The notes: a model not told the origin generated them from the sequence alone. 64,000 bases of DNA from Cheiracanthium punctorium (GCA_038373885.1 JAWZYV010013139.1:62001-126000); one strand, 5' to 3'. Positions 10,609 through 23,457 are shown, counted from the first letter of the stretch. Translations and numbers: made by a program.

Positions 10609-11340
10609 GTTCTTGTGAAAGAAATATTTATGTTATATGCATGAATTTTAGCCTATGTTAATCAGGAAAAGTGCAGCTTTCTATTAGAGAAAAAGGGTTT
10701 AAAATCGGTTCTGTAGTTAAAGTGATACCCAGAGAGCTAATGTATTAGAATTATTTTGATTGTTCCTGTAAAGGAACTATTTGCGCTACATGCATGAATT
10801 TTAGCTTATAATACTCAAGAGTAGTGTAGCTTACCATCGGTGAAAAAAGTTTTGGAATCGGTTCACTACTTACAGAGATACACATAGAGCGTAATGTAAT
10901 CCTTATGAGTATCCCCGTAAAAGAACTATTTGTGATATAATCATAAAAGGTAGCCCATAACACTCAGGGTCCCGCCAGTGTCTAAGAGGTTCTGCTCTCA
11001 AAACTGGAATGCGGGAGGTGCCAGGTTCAAACCCCGGTCGCGCCTGTCGACCTAGCCGCTCGCAGTTTTCCGTGTTTTTTTCCAAAACCTCGCGAAAATA
11101 CGCGCTAGGATCCCTTAGAAAATTCCACACAGAGGAATTCCCCATATAGGCCTAGGACCCTAGTGCAGTCAATCGGTCTTAATCCACAAACAAACAAACA
11201 ATAATACTCAGGAATAATGTAACTTTCAATCAGTGAAAAAAGTTTTAAAATTGGTTTAGTAGCTATAGCTACTAAACCGAAGCGCAATGCATTAGAATTA
11301 TTTTGAGTGCCTTTGTAAAAGATTTATTTATGCTATATGC
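10609..11340 (+). repeat. About 150-bp tandem repeats, three to four units
   Basis: Units begin near 10609, 10759, 10911 and 11308. Each has a GTTCCTGTAAAGGAACTATTT-type start, then ATATGCATGAATTTTAGCC, then GTGAAAAAAGTTTT and ATCGGTT. The third unit is split by the SINE at 10969-11200; without it the spacing stays near 150 bp. Confidence 0.75.
10969..11200 (+). mobile_element. tRNA-derived SINE, family 1
   Basis: Flanked by a 12-bp target duplication with one mismatch, ATAACACTCAGG (10957-10968) and ATAATACTCAGG (11201-11212). The head resembles a class II tRNA, with B box GGTTCAAACCCC near 11026. The tail is ACAAACAAACAAACA. The same family occurs at 33471-33697 and, with a degraded head, near 40290-40478. 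Confidence 0.85.
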
Positions 11341-12328
11341 TTGAAAGATTGCCTGTATGTTAATCCAAGGCATAAGCTATCTTCATTACAAATTTTTCCA
11401 ACCATTTTTGTGTGATTCAGTCAAAAACATCCAAACACATAAACGTACACATTTATATTATTGGTAGGATTTGGAAATTTATGAACATTAAGAAACACAT
11501 CTGGACTTTTCTTGGTACTTACGTATTATCCCGGCGGTCATTCCCGCCAATCTGTTTTCGTCAAATGAGTTGTCAAACTGTTGCCAATCGTATTCAAAAC
11601 CATTAATAATTTCATGTGCCCGGCATTTATCTCGGCAAAAAATCGCTCGTCTTGGCGGACCGCCGGGATAAAGCGTAAGTACACTTTTCTTTACTTATGC
11701 TTTTTAATTTGGCGTAAAATCAACATAATTTCCATAATAATTTATGTTTTCCAAATGCATGAGATTTTTGCAAATAGAATTTCTGCTTTATTTCAAAAGC
11801 ATAAATCATTTTGTGCGGGCGATAAAACGGTTTTTAATTAATAGTTAGAAAAGTAATTAAATTTTAAAATTCTGAGCCTCAGGTACACTTTACCGAAGTC
11901 ATGGGCCCAGTCATGCTCAAATTTTCAAAGCTCTGCTTTCTGTAGATTTGTCTGAACATTCATTTTTATTATTAGAGATAGATAGATTTGGCATAAAACT
12001 GTATTAACTGTATGTTATTTCCGTATTATTTAATGTTTTTAGATGCACGTACTTCTTCATTGAAGTAATAGCATTCTTGTCAGCTCAAAACATGAATCAC
12101 TCGACACGGCGAAACTCGCCAAGCATGGCAACGTAAAAACGGTTTTTAATTAATAATTAAAGAAGTAATTAAAAATCTAAAATTCTAAGTAGGCTATAAC
12201 CTTCTCCAGGGTCCCATCTATATCTAAAACCAAAATTCATCATAATTTATTCTGCGGTTTAGGCGTGAAAGCGTCATAAACAAACAAACAAACAAACAAA
12301 CTCACTTTCGCATTTATAATATTAGTTA

Positions 12329-12330
<2 letters not shown>

Positions 12331-12422
<92 letters not shown>

Positions 12423-12447
12423 TGATTGATTGATTGATAGATATATA
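12331..12447. repeat. Compound microsatellite TA / GATA / GATT
   Basis: About 29 TA units, then roughly nine GATA units, then GATT units. It directly follows the tail of the preceding element, suggesting the microsatellite grew from or was targeted by that element. Confidence 0.95.
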
Positions 12448-12737
12448 CCAACCAGAGATATTTGAATAGTGATACATGGATATAAAAATGTAGCAATGGG
12501 GTGGAATTTTGAAGAAAGGCTACATGACGCATGTATTAATTTATTTATTTATTATAAATCTCACCATCGTATTATACAAAAATGAATGCACAGCTATTTT
12601 CATACATATATTAAAAGTGTATATGAAACCTGAATCTCCTCTATTCTCTTTATAAAATTATAGCTTTTTATTAATTTCGATTGCGCATGAACATTTTGTA
12701 AAAGGAAAAAAAAACCTTGACTACTACTGTTTCCAGA
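12448..12737. other. Nothing recognised
   Basis: AT-rich DNA without an identifiable gene or repeat boundary. Confidence 0.5.
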
Positions 12738-12905
12738 CAACTACCCCTCCACGACTTTTGATCCGACCCGCGGAACATATGAAAACCCCATATAAAACCA
12801 ATAAAAACCAGTCAAAATCCATGTAAATCCCAATTATACGGCCCGCAATTTTACTAACAACCTAAAGTTTGGCCAGCAAGTTTCCAGAGGTTGCCCATAC
12901 CTGAT
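12738..12905 (-). mobile_element. One end of a decayed hAT element
   Basis: Read on the minus strand it begins CAGGTATGGGCAACCTCTGG and continues to GCGGGCCGTATAATT, matching the general style of hAT ends such as that at 52300. The opposite terminus and target duplication were not found. Confidence 0.35.
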
Positions 12906-13699
12906 CTAAATACTCCCATATCTATGATTCGACTATCCGAGACGTGCTTACAGTTTTATCATGCAAACCTATACAAACAACAAAAATATACTAGAATGGG
13001 ATTAAGTCAAATTTCCGATGTCTGTATTGACAGGAAGTATATTTTTGAATGAAAGTGAATGAATGGAAAGTGTTTTGAATAAAGTATGAAATAACTTCCT
13101 ACAAAACTAATAGAGGAGATTCAGGGTTCGTAAGGTACGGATTACGAATTCTAGATTTGCTAAAATTCCGAACATTCAAAATATTGTCTTAAAATAATAT
13201 AATATTTTAAAAGCAGTTCTGATTTTTTTTATATATATAAAATACGGAAGAAAGTTTTTTTAAACGTTTTAGAGTAATTTTTCAAAAGTTCGGAATTTTA
13301 GCTAGTGAAGGACCAATACCAACACTGAGATTTGCCTTACTCCAGGACACGTTTTCGAAAGTTTTTTAACAGAGTTATTTACTTTTACTAAAGTGAGAAA
13401 TACAAGGAAATTTTGGAAACGCCCCCAGGGTTGTTCCTCCATGATTTAACATCTTGGAATTTGTTTATCAAACGAAAAAAAAAAAAAAAAAATTGAAATA
13501 TACCTTACACTCGGATATTTTTTGAATGTGTGTATGTGCGTTTCTAACATTCTTACTAAGCCTTAAAATAGAACCGAACTTGGGAAACGCATCCAGGCAT
13601 ACTTCGGAGGTAGCTGCTCTGAATTGATAATCGAATAGAAAAAGAAATTCGAAGACTGTCTTAAGCTGTTAATTTTATTATTTATTTATTTATTTATTT
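12906..13699. other. Nothing recognised
   Basis: AT-rich DNA with an A18 run near 13470 and a TATT microsatellite at about 13677-13699. No gene was seen. Confidence 0.5.
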
Positions 13700-16075
13700 A
13701 CTAGCTGCGTGCCCGTTCTTCGCACGGTAGGAAACGAAAATTTTCCTTACATGTGTAATTCGAAATTATTCGTGATGTGGAATTTAAAAAAAAAAAAGAG
13801 CAAAATTATTTGACTCTTAATGTAAAGTTTGTGTCATGAGTACTAACCTGATCATTGCAGTATAATGACTCAAAAAACTACGTCAGTGTCATTCACTATC
13901 AAAAAAGTGGAAAGCTTAATGGTTTGCAGAGAACTCCTGGCTTTCAAAATGTCTTATTTCTACATCATACTGTTTTTTAGGCTCAAGTTGTAGCATTAAA
14001 TACCTAAGACACTACATGAAATGGAGCACCATTTATTTCTTTCCGAAAATGTACCATATAAGGAAAGTATTGCAATGAACTTCGAGATTTTGGTGTATTT
14101 ACACGTTTTGAGGTCTTCTGAATTCATTTATGCTATTTTCAAGAGATGTTTTTAAAATAGCTGCGCACCGGCTCTTCATACGGGAAGAAGGGAATATTTT
14201 ACTACTAAAATCATATCTGCATGTGACAAAACAGAATTTCATTTTTAAAAAAGTTCAAGTAATCTCTACTGTTGAAATTACTGCGGGATATATTAACGCT
14301 AATTAGAATTACTTTTCGTTTAGTTGGTTGTAAGACAACCGTTGAAAAAGGATAAACACTTTTAATTTCATGAAATATTTATTAACGTGGTACATTGCGA
14401 TTTATTCATACTATCTTTACAAATCTAATAATACTACCTATTACGTACATTAATACTATCTATACTCGCTTCTCCCTCTTCAAGGCTCCCTTAAAAGAAA
14501 CAGCTTCGATTATTTGGCCTCGATGGGATCTTTTGATTCTGTGGCGATTCTTTGCAATTTACGCATTAGCATAAATAATAATCATTTCACATAATGGTTG
14601 CCATTAAGGAAACTCTCCATATATATTTAATTTATACATAGTTTTATAAGATTGGCATATTTAGCGCCGTAAACCATTTCATCTTACTGTGGGGAGAAAA
14701 TATCCAAGGGGTGCCATTTTAAATATCCAATAGCGATATCTTTTATATCCTCCATAGTCCTGTCTCCTGAAAAACATCAAACTGTGTAATCTCGAGGAGC
14801 TACTTATTCCCATTTTAATTGTGACAGGGCGTTAGAGTTGCAGAGTTTACAAATTTCACACATTTTTTTTTAATTTATGACGTCACTGTTTGACTGCCGT
14901 AAAGGATACCCCGGTAGATTAATTTCGGAGTTACTTTCGATATTTCGCATAATTGTTTTCAAACGGTATCATTAAAACTTTGCGTGACCTTTATGGAGGA
15001 ACGTAATTCAACGTTAAAATAAAACTATATTCGCAACCTGCATGCGTATGTTAGGCAACGCCTGCGCTAAATTAAATGCCAAAAATAAAAATAATAAATA
15101 GAAAAATTTTAATATATCGCGCTTTGAAACGAACTTTGTAACTTTTAAAATGAACATTTTCAGCGCCGTGAAAACATTTCAATTTTTAAATAAGCACCGG
15201 ATTAAAATACCACTTCTAATAATAATAATCGTGAATTTCTTAGTTTATTTCTACAGTAAATTTTAATCAAAATATCGTCTCCCTGTGTTGAAAATAGAGC
15301 TGGAATAAATGAGTTAAAATTATGGCGTAATTTTTAGGTATCTTAAAGCATTTGACGTCATAGATCCTCACTTGCGAATTGAAATTCTGATATCCCATTT
15401 AAAAACTCGATTGGTTGAAAAAACCCTTTTTTCTAATCCTTTCTGTGGCAACAACCGAACATAAATTCTCGTGCCGTGATCGCAATGTAATGAATGGCGT
15501 AAGATCGCGTTGATGCTATTAAATTCTAAACATTAGGCTGCATTAAAATTCGTAAAAAATCATCTAATTTACATAATTTTTTCGTTTTTATTTTAAAAGA
15601 GGGAGAAAAGAATGTTTCACGATTTGTCAAAATATCTAAAAGTTATGACGGATAGAATTCAAGATGCGACAGTTTTAAAATTATTTTACGAAAAAAAATC
15701 GTGAAGCAGATGTTTAGTAAAAAAATTCCTAAAAATCGGTAAATCAGGTTAAGTATTCAGAACAAACTGTTTTTAAAAGAAAATTTTCTCCTCTATCCGA
15801 TGATACAAATGCCGTTTTGCTGCGAGCGTAATTTCCGCCGTTATTACGAATTAGGTGAGAAAAAATGCCAAAAATCGCATAAAACATAAAATAAAAAAAA
15901 ATCTAGGTCGAATTTTGAAAAAATCGCTTCGAGGTGCACAACTACATATTTACATCTTCCCGAATACCAAATTTGGTGTTTCTAGGTGTAGCCGTTTGTC
16001 CGTAACGCTGCAGACAGACACACACACACACACACATACACACACACACAGACACCTTCTTTTATAATAAGTAGA
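13700..16075 (+). mobile_element. Tandem-repeat-type interspersed element, copy 3, with a second head inside
   Basis: The head ACTAGCTGCGTGCCCG (followed by TTCTTCGCACGG) starts after a TATT microsatellite. A related head, TAGCTGCGCACCGG, appears at about 14159, so this may be two copies fused or an internal duplication. The last 330 bp match 3380-3705. The tail contains CAGACAGACA, a CA dinucleotide repeat at 16019-16050 and the terminus TTTTATAATAAGTAGAG. No coding frame is retained. Confidence 0.55.
16019..16050. repeat. CA microsatellite
   Basis: CA repeats with one TA interruption, expanded inside the tail of the preceding element. Confidence 0.9.
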
Positions 16076-16079
16076 GATA

Positions 16080-17340
16080 TATACTTTTAATTAAGTTGTT
16101 TTCTTCTAAACGGAATGCACCAGTAACTCTTGTACATTTTGAAGCTGTTGAGTGTATTTACAACAATACGATACAACATGAACACGAAATGATAAATTTA
16201 GAAAAAAAAAGTATTTTTAATATTTACTTATTTATTTTTTATTAACATACATTTATTTCAAAATAACATCTTACATCTTTTCTTCAAAGCCATCACGATA
16301 CAAATATGTTGTTCTATCAGGCTAACCTTTAAAAATGATGTTATGTAAATGTTTAGGGGAAAACTTATTGTTTAAAGGAATGTTTTTAAAATTCAGTTTG
16401 GTTTTTTTAACACAAGATTAATTTTCCTAATTTAATTGGTCCTCTCAAGCATTTCGTTTGCAATTACTCAGATTTAAGATTTCGTGAAAGAATTTAAAAG
16501 CCTTTTCTTAAAAATAAACACAAAGCTTTATTTATGTCAAATGTACATTTATATTAAATTGATTTTTTAAATGTAATTTATATGCAAGTTTTTCAATTGA
16601 AAAGATTTCAAAAGGTAACATTTTAGGCAATTTTTGACATCTTTATTGGGAATTGTTTACTAGTCATTTCCGTGAATTTCTTTAATAGAAGGCATTCTTT
16701 GTTGACACGTGGTGATGTATTTTTTAAGGGGAAACTGAACATCAAAGTAAGATAAGGATTTTTTTTTATTTGCCCATTCGAACTATTAACGCTTCATTTT
16801 TTTATTGCATAGGAGCATTTGATTTCTTGAGTTTTTACTTACGAAGCTTTTTGAAGATCGATGTAAAAATATTCAGATACAATGAATTTCCCCTTTAAGA
16901 TAATTCAAAGAATTGGAATGAATTGGAATGAAGATTGGATATATCCTGTTGCGATCTTATATGTGTGTGTGTGTGTGCATTTGCCCCAATATAGTATTTT
17001 TCTTTTTTATTTTAATGCTAATTTAGTAATTAGTTTTACAAATTATTTTTTATTTTAATCAATTAATTTACTTTGCAATTTCTTTTCACTCTTTGCCTCT
17101 TAAATTTTCGTTCATCTGCGTTTGATTAAAATCATCCCTTTTATTTTCGCAAATAAAAAACTATCCATTTGTGTTGAAAAAAATCTACATGAATTTGGAA
17201 TATAATTTGAAAAAAAAGTCCTGAAAAGTTTTAATGCATTTTTACGATAAATGAATAAAAAATTAAATAAACTTTAACCATGAAATAATTTACACTTGAA
17301 ATACTTTCAAATGTTGCAAAATACGTTCTGCGGTGATTTG
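16080..17340. other. Nothing recognised
   Basis: AT-rich DNA with a short GT microsatellite near 16961-16978 and a repeated GAATTGGAAT at about 16911-16931. No gene or element ends were seen. Confidence 0.5.
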
Positions 17341-17499
17341 AAATGTTAGTTTCTACATTACAGATAACGACAATATGACCCCATTGTATTACAGTCAGTT
17401 TACAAGTTTCTTACGAATGACATTAAAGTTCTCCAGAGCTGGTACAAAAAACTTCGAATGCCTGAAGGAGAGATTTGTTCCACTCTGTATTAAAACATG

Positions 17500-18460
17500 C
17501 TTGAAGAACCAACGCCTCCTACATATAGAAAGCCTTACAACTCCTACGTCACCAACCTTTGACGTCATCATTTGGCCTGCATTTAAAAGTTGTACTTTCA
17601 CAAAATAAAACTCTTAAAAATTTTTGGTAAGTACTACAAATATTAGAAAATATCTTATATTAAATATTAAAATATCTTTCTCATACAAAATTATTCGGTA
17701 TGATCTATTTCCTTATCATATTATCTAATTAGTTATGGTTAAAAACTGCCATTTGTCGTAAAATTATATTTTTTATTTCAAATTATTAAAATATTGCCAA
17801 TCATGGATAAATTCACCAGACATTTTTAATAGCTTTATTTTGTCACAATCAAACTTTTAAATGTAGGCCAAGTGATGACGTCAAAGCTTGGTGACATACG
17901 AGTTGTAAGGCTTTCTATATCTAGGAGGTGTTGGTAGAACCCCTCTCTTTCGAAGACATTTCAGGCTAACATTTCGAATGCAACCTGCAGTTTTACGTCT
18001 GTTTTCTTTACTTACTAAACATGACTGTGCCTATAGCTCCAGATTTTCACTTAGAGTGCTCCGCGGATACCAAAAAGCTTTTTCTTCGAAACCGGAACCA
18101 AATTCCGTTTTTTTTTTGGAAAAGCATGCCAGTCAGCAAGATTATGGCGACTGCTTCACCAACTCAGGTGCTATGTCAACACCTTTTAGATGTAGAAGGC
18201 CTAACAACTGAGCGTTGACGTCGTCACAATTGTATCTTCAAAAATGTAATGCTATTTAAAATTTCTGGTTGATTCTACAAATAATAGAAATTGAAGATAA
18301 CTTAAATTAAAGATAAAAATTAAAATACAATCTTTCCTCATACAAAATCATTTATTGTGATCTACTTCTGTATCATATTATACAATTAATGATGGTCGAA
18401 AATTATCATTTGTCTTAAAATTAATTTTCTTATCTTAAATCATTAAAAAGTTTTAATGAG
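17500..18460. repeat. Cluster of inverted and direct repeats
   Basis: About 50 bp at 17528-17577 recur inverted at 17869-17925 (GAAAGCCTTACAACTC). Both arms carry the palindrome TGACGTCA (17560-17567 and 17876-17883), identical to a cAMP-response-element core. About 180 bp at 17617-17800 recur directly at 18258-18450 (CATACAAAATTATT, AAAATTAT, CATTTGTC). The segment 17950-18080 recurs at 19935-20110. The whole looks like a decayed composite repeat. Confidence 0.65.
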
Positions 18461-18599
18461 GGAGAAAACTCACCACAAATTTAAAATAGGATATACTTTG
18501 TGAAAGTAAAACTGTGATCACGTTATGCAAGATCTAGTGATAACATCCAAGGTTCAGTTGTAAGGTTGGTTCTTTATGGTGTTGGCTATATAGCCCGAA

Positions 18600-19360
18600 A
18601 CCAGCGACTTGGATTTAGAAAAATCATCGATGCATTCCGTAAAAAGCTAAATGAAATTTCGCCTGTGAGATGGCGCTGTGAATCGTAATCACTAACTTTA
18701 TGTTGTGCGCAAGCGTCCATTAGTAATAAATTGCATCATGATTTATCGCTATGAGTTTCTAGAGGGCACTTATGCAACTAATCATTCATAGGGTGTCCAG
18801 TGATTTCTTTTGAGCGGTTGGCGCTATTTCGCTCGTCTACCACTAGTCGATGATCGTTCAGTATCCATGTCTGTGCTCCCGACTTTGACTGTCAACCAGA
18901 TTTGCTATTATTAGCCGCAACAAATTTTGCCTATTCGGAATCCAAATGTAAACGTATATTGTATTTTGAAGCTTAAATATAACCTGAATATCACCGGAAA
19001 AATGATAATGTATACTTACAAAAAATCTAATGAACGCTGTTATGTATGTTTCGACTAGTGGTAAACTAAAAGTCACGTACTGCTGCAAATGTATTTGCAG
19101 TGATTTAAATGAATAATGTCTTCATTTTCGGGTTGCAAAATAGCGATTCTTGTTCTTGTTGTTGTGAGTGTCAAAGTTTCTTGCAAATGGTTCGAAGCTA
19201 CAGAGCTAGTACAAATGAATAGCCGAATCTCATTGGTAAAGCTAGTGGTCTAGCCATATTGCCAGAAGTTTTCGAAATCGTATAACCCACTTCAGAATTC
19301 TGTTGCGTTGCGTCCATTGTTTTTGTACCTAATTGTAACTATCATAAATTTTTAGATTTA

Positions 19361-19398
<38 letters not shown>

Positions 19399-19900
19399 GG
19401 TAAAAAATTCATTAAATTAAAAAAAATTAAATTCACTCCTACGTGTTTAGAATCCCGTGCCATTTTTGTATAGTGCCGTTACCTAAAGGCGAACATTTAT
19501 ACTACTGTTATTTCGTATTTCTTTTTTTATGTAAAAAATATCGTGGTATAGACTGCAATATTAACGTTTAACAAATTCAATACTTTTGCAATGAGCGGAA
19601 GTTGATATACGGTTATTGTTATATTTTGGTTAACAAATACGAACAATATGAACAAAGCATTATTCTACTAATTATATGATCATAAACAAAACAAACTATA
19701 AAAAAAGGGGAAAATGCACCTTAAGGAATAATCTCTTTCATCTTTTAACGTATGTTTCCAAGATGAAATTATTTAAACTTTGTAAAATCACACGCATTAG
19801 TTACTTTTATGCGTGTTATTTTACAAAGTTTTAATTATTTCAAAACAAATACTCTTAAATGGTATGAGACATAAAGGTATGAGTTCGAGATTTTGTAAAA
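18600..19900. other. Intergenic DNA with a 14-bp inverted repeat and a TA microsatellite
   Basis: TACCACTAGTCGA at 18839-18851 recurs inverted as TCGACTAGTGGTA near 19051, bounding about 200 bp; this may be a very small MITE. A TA microsatellite lies at 19364-19397. No gene was seen. Confidence 0.4.
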
Positions 19901-19934
19901 ATAACTTCGGCTGCCTCAAGGGCGATCAGTTTTA

Positions 19935-20110
19935 TTCTGCATCGAAACATGGTGCATGCTGTGAATCAACTCTTTCAACATTTGAAGCTAACTCCTCAAA
20001 TGCAACTTGCAATGATGTCTGTTTTCTTTACTAAATATGACTGTCAATGCAGCGCCAGATTTTCACCTTGAGTACTTTGTGGTAGCAAAGCACTTTTTTT
20101 TTTACAAACC
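19935..20110 (+). repeat. Second copy of the 17950-18080 segment
   Basis: Shared strings include GTCTGTTTTCTTTACT, the ATGACTGT region, and CCAGATTTTCAC followed by a GAGT.CT pattern. The two copies are in the same orientation about 2 kb apart. Confidence 0.6.
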
Positions 20111-20129
20111 CGTTTTTTTTCGGATATTC

Positions 20130-20215
20130 GATCCCACGACCTTGCGAAAAGATGGAGGGCCTGAAGGAGATTCGCCTTCTTTGCTAATGCGTTTGCATTG
20201 AGCTATTCTGTACCT
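20130..20215 (-). mobile_element. tRNA-like SINE head, degraded
   Basis: The minus strand reads GAATAGCTCAATGC, a possible anticodon stem GAAGG/CCTTC with a 7-base loop, a long variable arm, then a B-box-like GGGATCGAATATCC. The acceptor stem is absent and the B box is corrupted, so it is not a functional tRNA. It lies immediately downstream of the Tigger pseudogene. Confidence 0.4.
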
Positions 20216-21197
20216 GCCATACTTTCCAAAATTCTAACGCGCATTTCCCCACGGTAATAGGCTTTCATCGCACGAATTATTCCTTAGTCACATGTTTGGA
20301 TAGTTGCTGTAGTATTGGCAGGTAAGAAAATAATTTTAATATGCTTCAATATGACATTTACATTGTCGGCACGACAGTTATCGATGAGTAGATCGATACT
20401 GTGATCTAATTCTTTTCCCACTTAATAAGCCATTCGCTGAATAGATCAGCTGCCATCCATGCTGTTTTATTTGTAGCATAATCCACAGGCAATTTCTTAA
20501 CATGCTTGAAGCATAGTGGATTTTTGTTTTTTCGAATAACAAAAAGTTGTTTCTTCTGTCCAGTCATGCTCGCAAAACCAAGAACAGTTATACGTTCTTT
20601 TGCAACTTTGCACCCCTTAGAGTTCTCGTTTTTCAAGAGATACGTATGTTCTGGCAAGGCACGAAAATAGAGTCCGGTTTCATCCGCACTGTAGATATTC
20701 TGGGGGGCACAATCGGCAATTATCTTAGGCCATTCTTCAGAAATCCATTTATTTGCAGCTGGAAAATCAGCATCCTTTTCTTCTCCGTGTGTGCATTTAA
20801 ACACTATGTTCTCTCTTTTTTCCCAGCGATTAAACCGCCCGTCCATTCCGATGAAATTTTTTTTTGCCCTTCTTGGATTCGAGATCCTCAGCTTTGCGTT
20901 GCATTAAAGGACCGTTTATGCGTGCATTCTTTTCCCTAACATTGGCAAACCACAGTTTCAAAGCAGATTCCACTTCTTCATTTTTTCCAGTACGTTTTCG
21001 CTTACAGCTCAAATTTCCGTTTAACTTCGCTTTGCTTTCAATCTCGTCTCGATTGTTTAGTTGTTACAGAGTAGTGGCTGAGAAATGTTTAGATTAGCAG
21101 CAGCAGCATTTCTTTGACTCATCTTAGGTAAATTATCAAAGCGCTACAAAATGTCAATTTTGTCCTTAATTGTTAAATCATTACGTTTTTTCTCCAT
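20215..21197 (-). pseudogene. pogo/Tigger transposase, broken
   Basis: A CENP-B-like DDE transposase gene. The ATG at 21195-21197 opens MEKKRNDLTIKDKIDIL, interrupted by a stop at codon 18, then a helix-turn-helix (PKMSQRNAAAANLNISQ). A second DNA-binding segment follows (KLWFANVREKNARINGPL). A 9-T run at 20857-20865 marks a frameshift. The catalytic core has the first Asp in YSADETGLYF and the second in LLIDNCRAD, where the usual His is Asp. The third Asp is present in TIQTCD, but the next codon is a stop where Gln is usual. The frame can be followed to about 20215 (GIIRAMKAYYRGEMRVRI). It is inactive, with secure family assignment. Confidence 0.9.
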
Positions 21198-21494
21198 TGC
21201 TAAAATGCTTGAAAGTGCAGTACGTTTTAACTGGACAAAGAGAAAAATTTCTAGACCTTACAATAGGCTGGACGGCTTGCTCACGATAAGAACAAGAACA
21301 GCGACAGGAGCGAATAAGGAGACACAGCGGAACCTGCTTTTCCAGTCTACGAAAGTTCACGTGGTTTTGGATGCATCAGTTGTGGAAACTGAGTGCAAGG
21401 AAGGGAGGAAAAGGTAAGGAAATCTCCACCTGCCACATGCCCAAACTCGAAATTCCTTCATCGGCCAACAAAAGGCATCCACTTTTGGTTACAG

Positions 21495-21620
21495 GAAAAA
21501 AAAAATCGAAAATGGTAGTAAAAAAAATGGAAAAAAAATCGAAAATGGTAGTCAAAAAATGGAAAAAAAAATCGAAAATGGTAGTCAAAAAATGGAAAAA
21601 AAAAATCGAAAATGGTAGGC
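21495..21620. repeat. Minisatellite, about 36-37 bp unit, four units
   Basis: The unit contains TCGAAAATGGTAGT followed by A-rich spacers around ATGG. It lies between the Tigger-B coding region and its preserved terminus. Confidence 0.9.
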
Positions 21621-23457
21621 AAAACTGATAACAATAAACGAAGGATTTGATTACAAAACCCGATATTTTTAGCATGTCTGTTCGGTACTTTATAATTTTG
21701 ATAATATTAAACGAATGATAACATTATCCGCGATAATATTAAGCGGCGCCTACTGTATTACTGTTTTTATTATTATTTTCTTTTTTATGCTTAAAAATCT
21801 TGATCTAGAATGAAAAATTCGCATAGAAAAATAATAAATATTTTTGTAATCAGTTCATTGTGATATCTTGTTACATTTTGTTTAATCAAATTCGAATGGC
21901 ATGAACATGAACTTAAAAAAGTTGATCTGGAATGCAACATTCGCACAGAAAAACTTAAATTCTTTTGTAATTAATTATATTATTCCACTAATTACGATCC
22001 TAAACAAAACAAGCTATGCTTCAAAAGTATGAGACAATAATCCATTTTGAAAATCTGTAATGTATGAAATATATAATTCCAAAAGCCTATAATCATTGAT
22101 TTTTTTTAAATTATTAAGTTTGTCTCTGCAAATCATGTCATGTGTGTTCTGAGCAGTTAAAAAATTTCTTAAGATATTGAGAAAACGTTATTTTTTTTCT
22201 TTATAAGCTACGAAAATTAATAAATAACACTTAATAACGCTGAAGAAACTATATGTGCATGTCAAGTAAGTAATTTAAGAACCACAAGAAATTCGTAAAA
22301 CAGAACATTTCAAATCAGAAAAAAGACCTTATTTATCCGAATATTCTGTTTATGATTGAAAAAAAGTTAGCAAGTTACTTTTACATAAAATGTTTCGTTT
22401 TTACCAGTCTCTGACTTAGTTTAATTTTTTTTAGCTTCTCATAAACTGCATTAGCTTATGAAAGAATAATAAAAATTAAAATGTCAAAACATTTTTTATA
22501 AAGTATATCAATCTTATTTTTCAAAAATGTGATGTCTATGATATTTTTATCTACTTCATATATTAAAGGCTGCACATGGTTTTTTGCTTTTCGATAAAAA
22601 TTACCGAATTACCGACTTTTACAAAAATAGCTTTTTCTTATGTGTAATTCTATAAAAGGGTAACTTTTTCAGGATATAAAATTTTGTATTTTAAAGAATG
22701 ACGTTGCCGGTTTTTCCCGGTTGAGTAAACCTTTTGTATCTTTAGGACGATTTGCTAGAGGAACTTCAGAAAAGAAAACTGCTATGAAATGGACCAGATC
22801 ACAAATTTTCAAATTAAACGAAAAATTATTATAACTGCTACCAATTCAATTAACACATTTAATAAATGCATGTATGCAAAATTAAAACTAAAATTGTTTT
22901 GTTTATTTAAACTTTATTTCTATTTCTTATGTATATTTGTACAAAACCCGTTCGTATATTATATGTAGATAATAAAATAATTGAAAAAAATCTGATGTGT
23001 CCAACACATGACTTCCTTGCACGTCTATTAATTCAAAAATGTTTTTTACGCACTTCTTCTAAACTTATTTGTTTGAAAGAGATAAAATATCAATAATAGT
23101 AAGGTATAGCGATTTCTAGCCAAATATTTCGATATCGCCAAGCTAAGTTCAATTTGAAAGATTTCCTTCTGACACTTTATTTGGCGATATTTCACCAAAA
23201 GCCGACAAACTTGAGATAGTTTGCGAGATTTTGGGGATAGCCAAAGTAGTCATTGACCACTGACTTTCAATGAATTGAATGCATCCATACACCTTAATGT
23301 ATTTAAAGTCATTTGGCTCACCCTGTAAATAAATTCCCAGTCGATTGCTGTCAAAAAAGATATTGAAAACAGTTAGATATTATAATATAGTTCTAAATAC
23401 AAAAGTTCAAAATTGTACGGGTTAAAGTTTTAGAGTTATACAAAATACGAAATAATT

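Larger units (their letters stand above)
10341..12330 (+). mobile_element. Tandem-repeat-bearing interspersed element, copy 2
   Basis: Begins in a TA microsatellite with TACTAGCGGCTACC and a GACTTCGCCCGCGTCGG segment. It ends with AAACAAACAAACAAACTC, then TTCGCATTTATAATATTAG and a TA/GATA microsatellite. This head and tail pair is a common arthropod pattern. The interior has degenerate repeats of about 150 bp and a SINE. A separate pair of similar segments occurs at about 11700-11880 and 12000-12190, sharing CGGTTTTTAATTAATA and AGAAAAGTAATTAAA-like motifs. No coding frame is seen. Confidence 0.6.
20215..21755 (-). mobile_element. pogo/Tigger transposon B, one end preserved
   Basis: The right terminus reads inward CAGTAGGCGCCGCTTAAT and ends at 21755 next to TA (21756-21757). 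The transposase pseudogene lies inside, reading leftwards. The left terminus was not found and seems lost or replaced by the SINE-like sequence near 20130-20215. Confidence 0.75.

Noticed and set aside
12326..12532. Ser/Ile/Tyr-repeat open frame
   Set aside because: Translation of the TA/GATA microsatellite.
20130..20215. Possible tRNA gene
   Set aside because: The acceptor stem is missing, the B box is corrupted and the anticodon loop lacks the conserved U33; more likely a SINE head.
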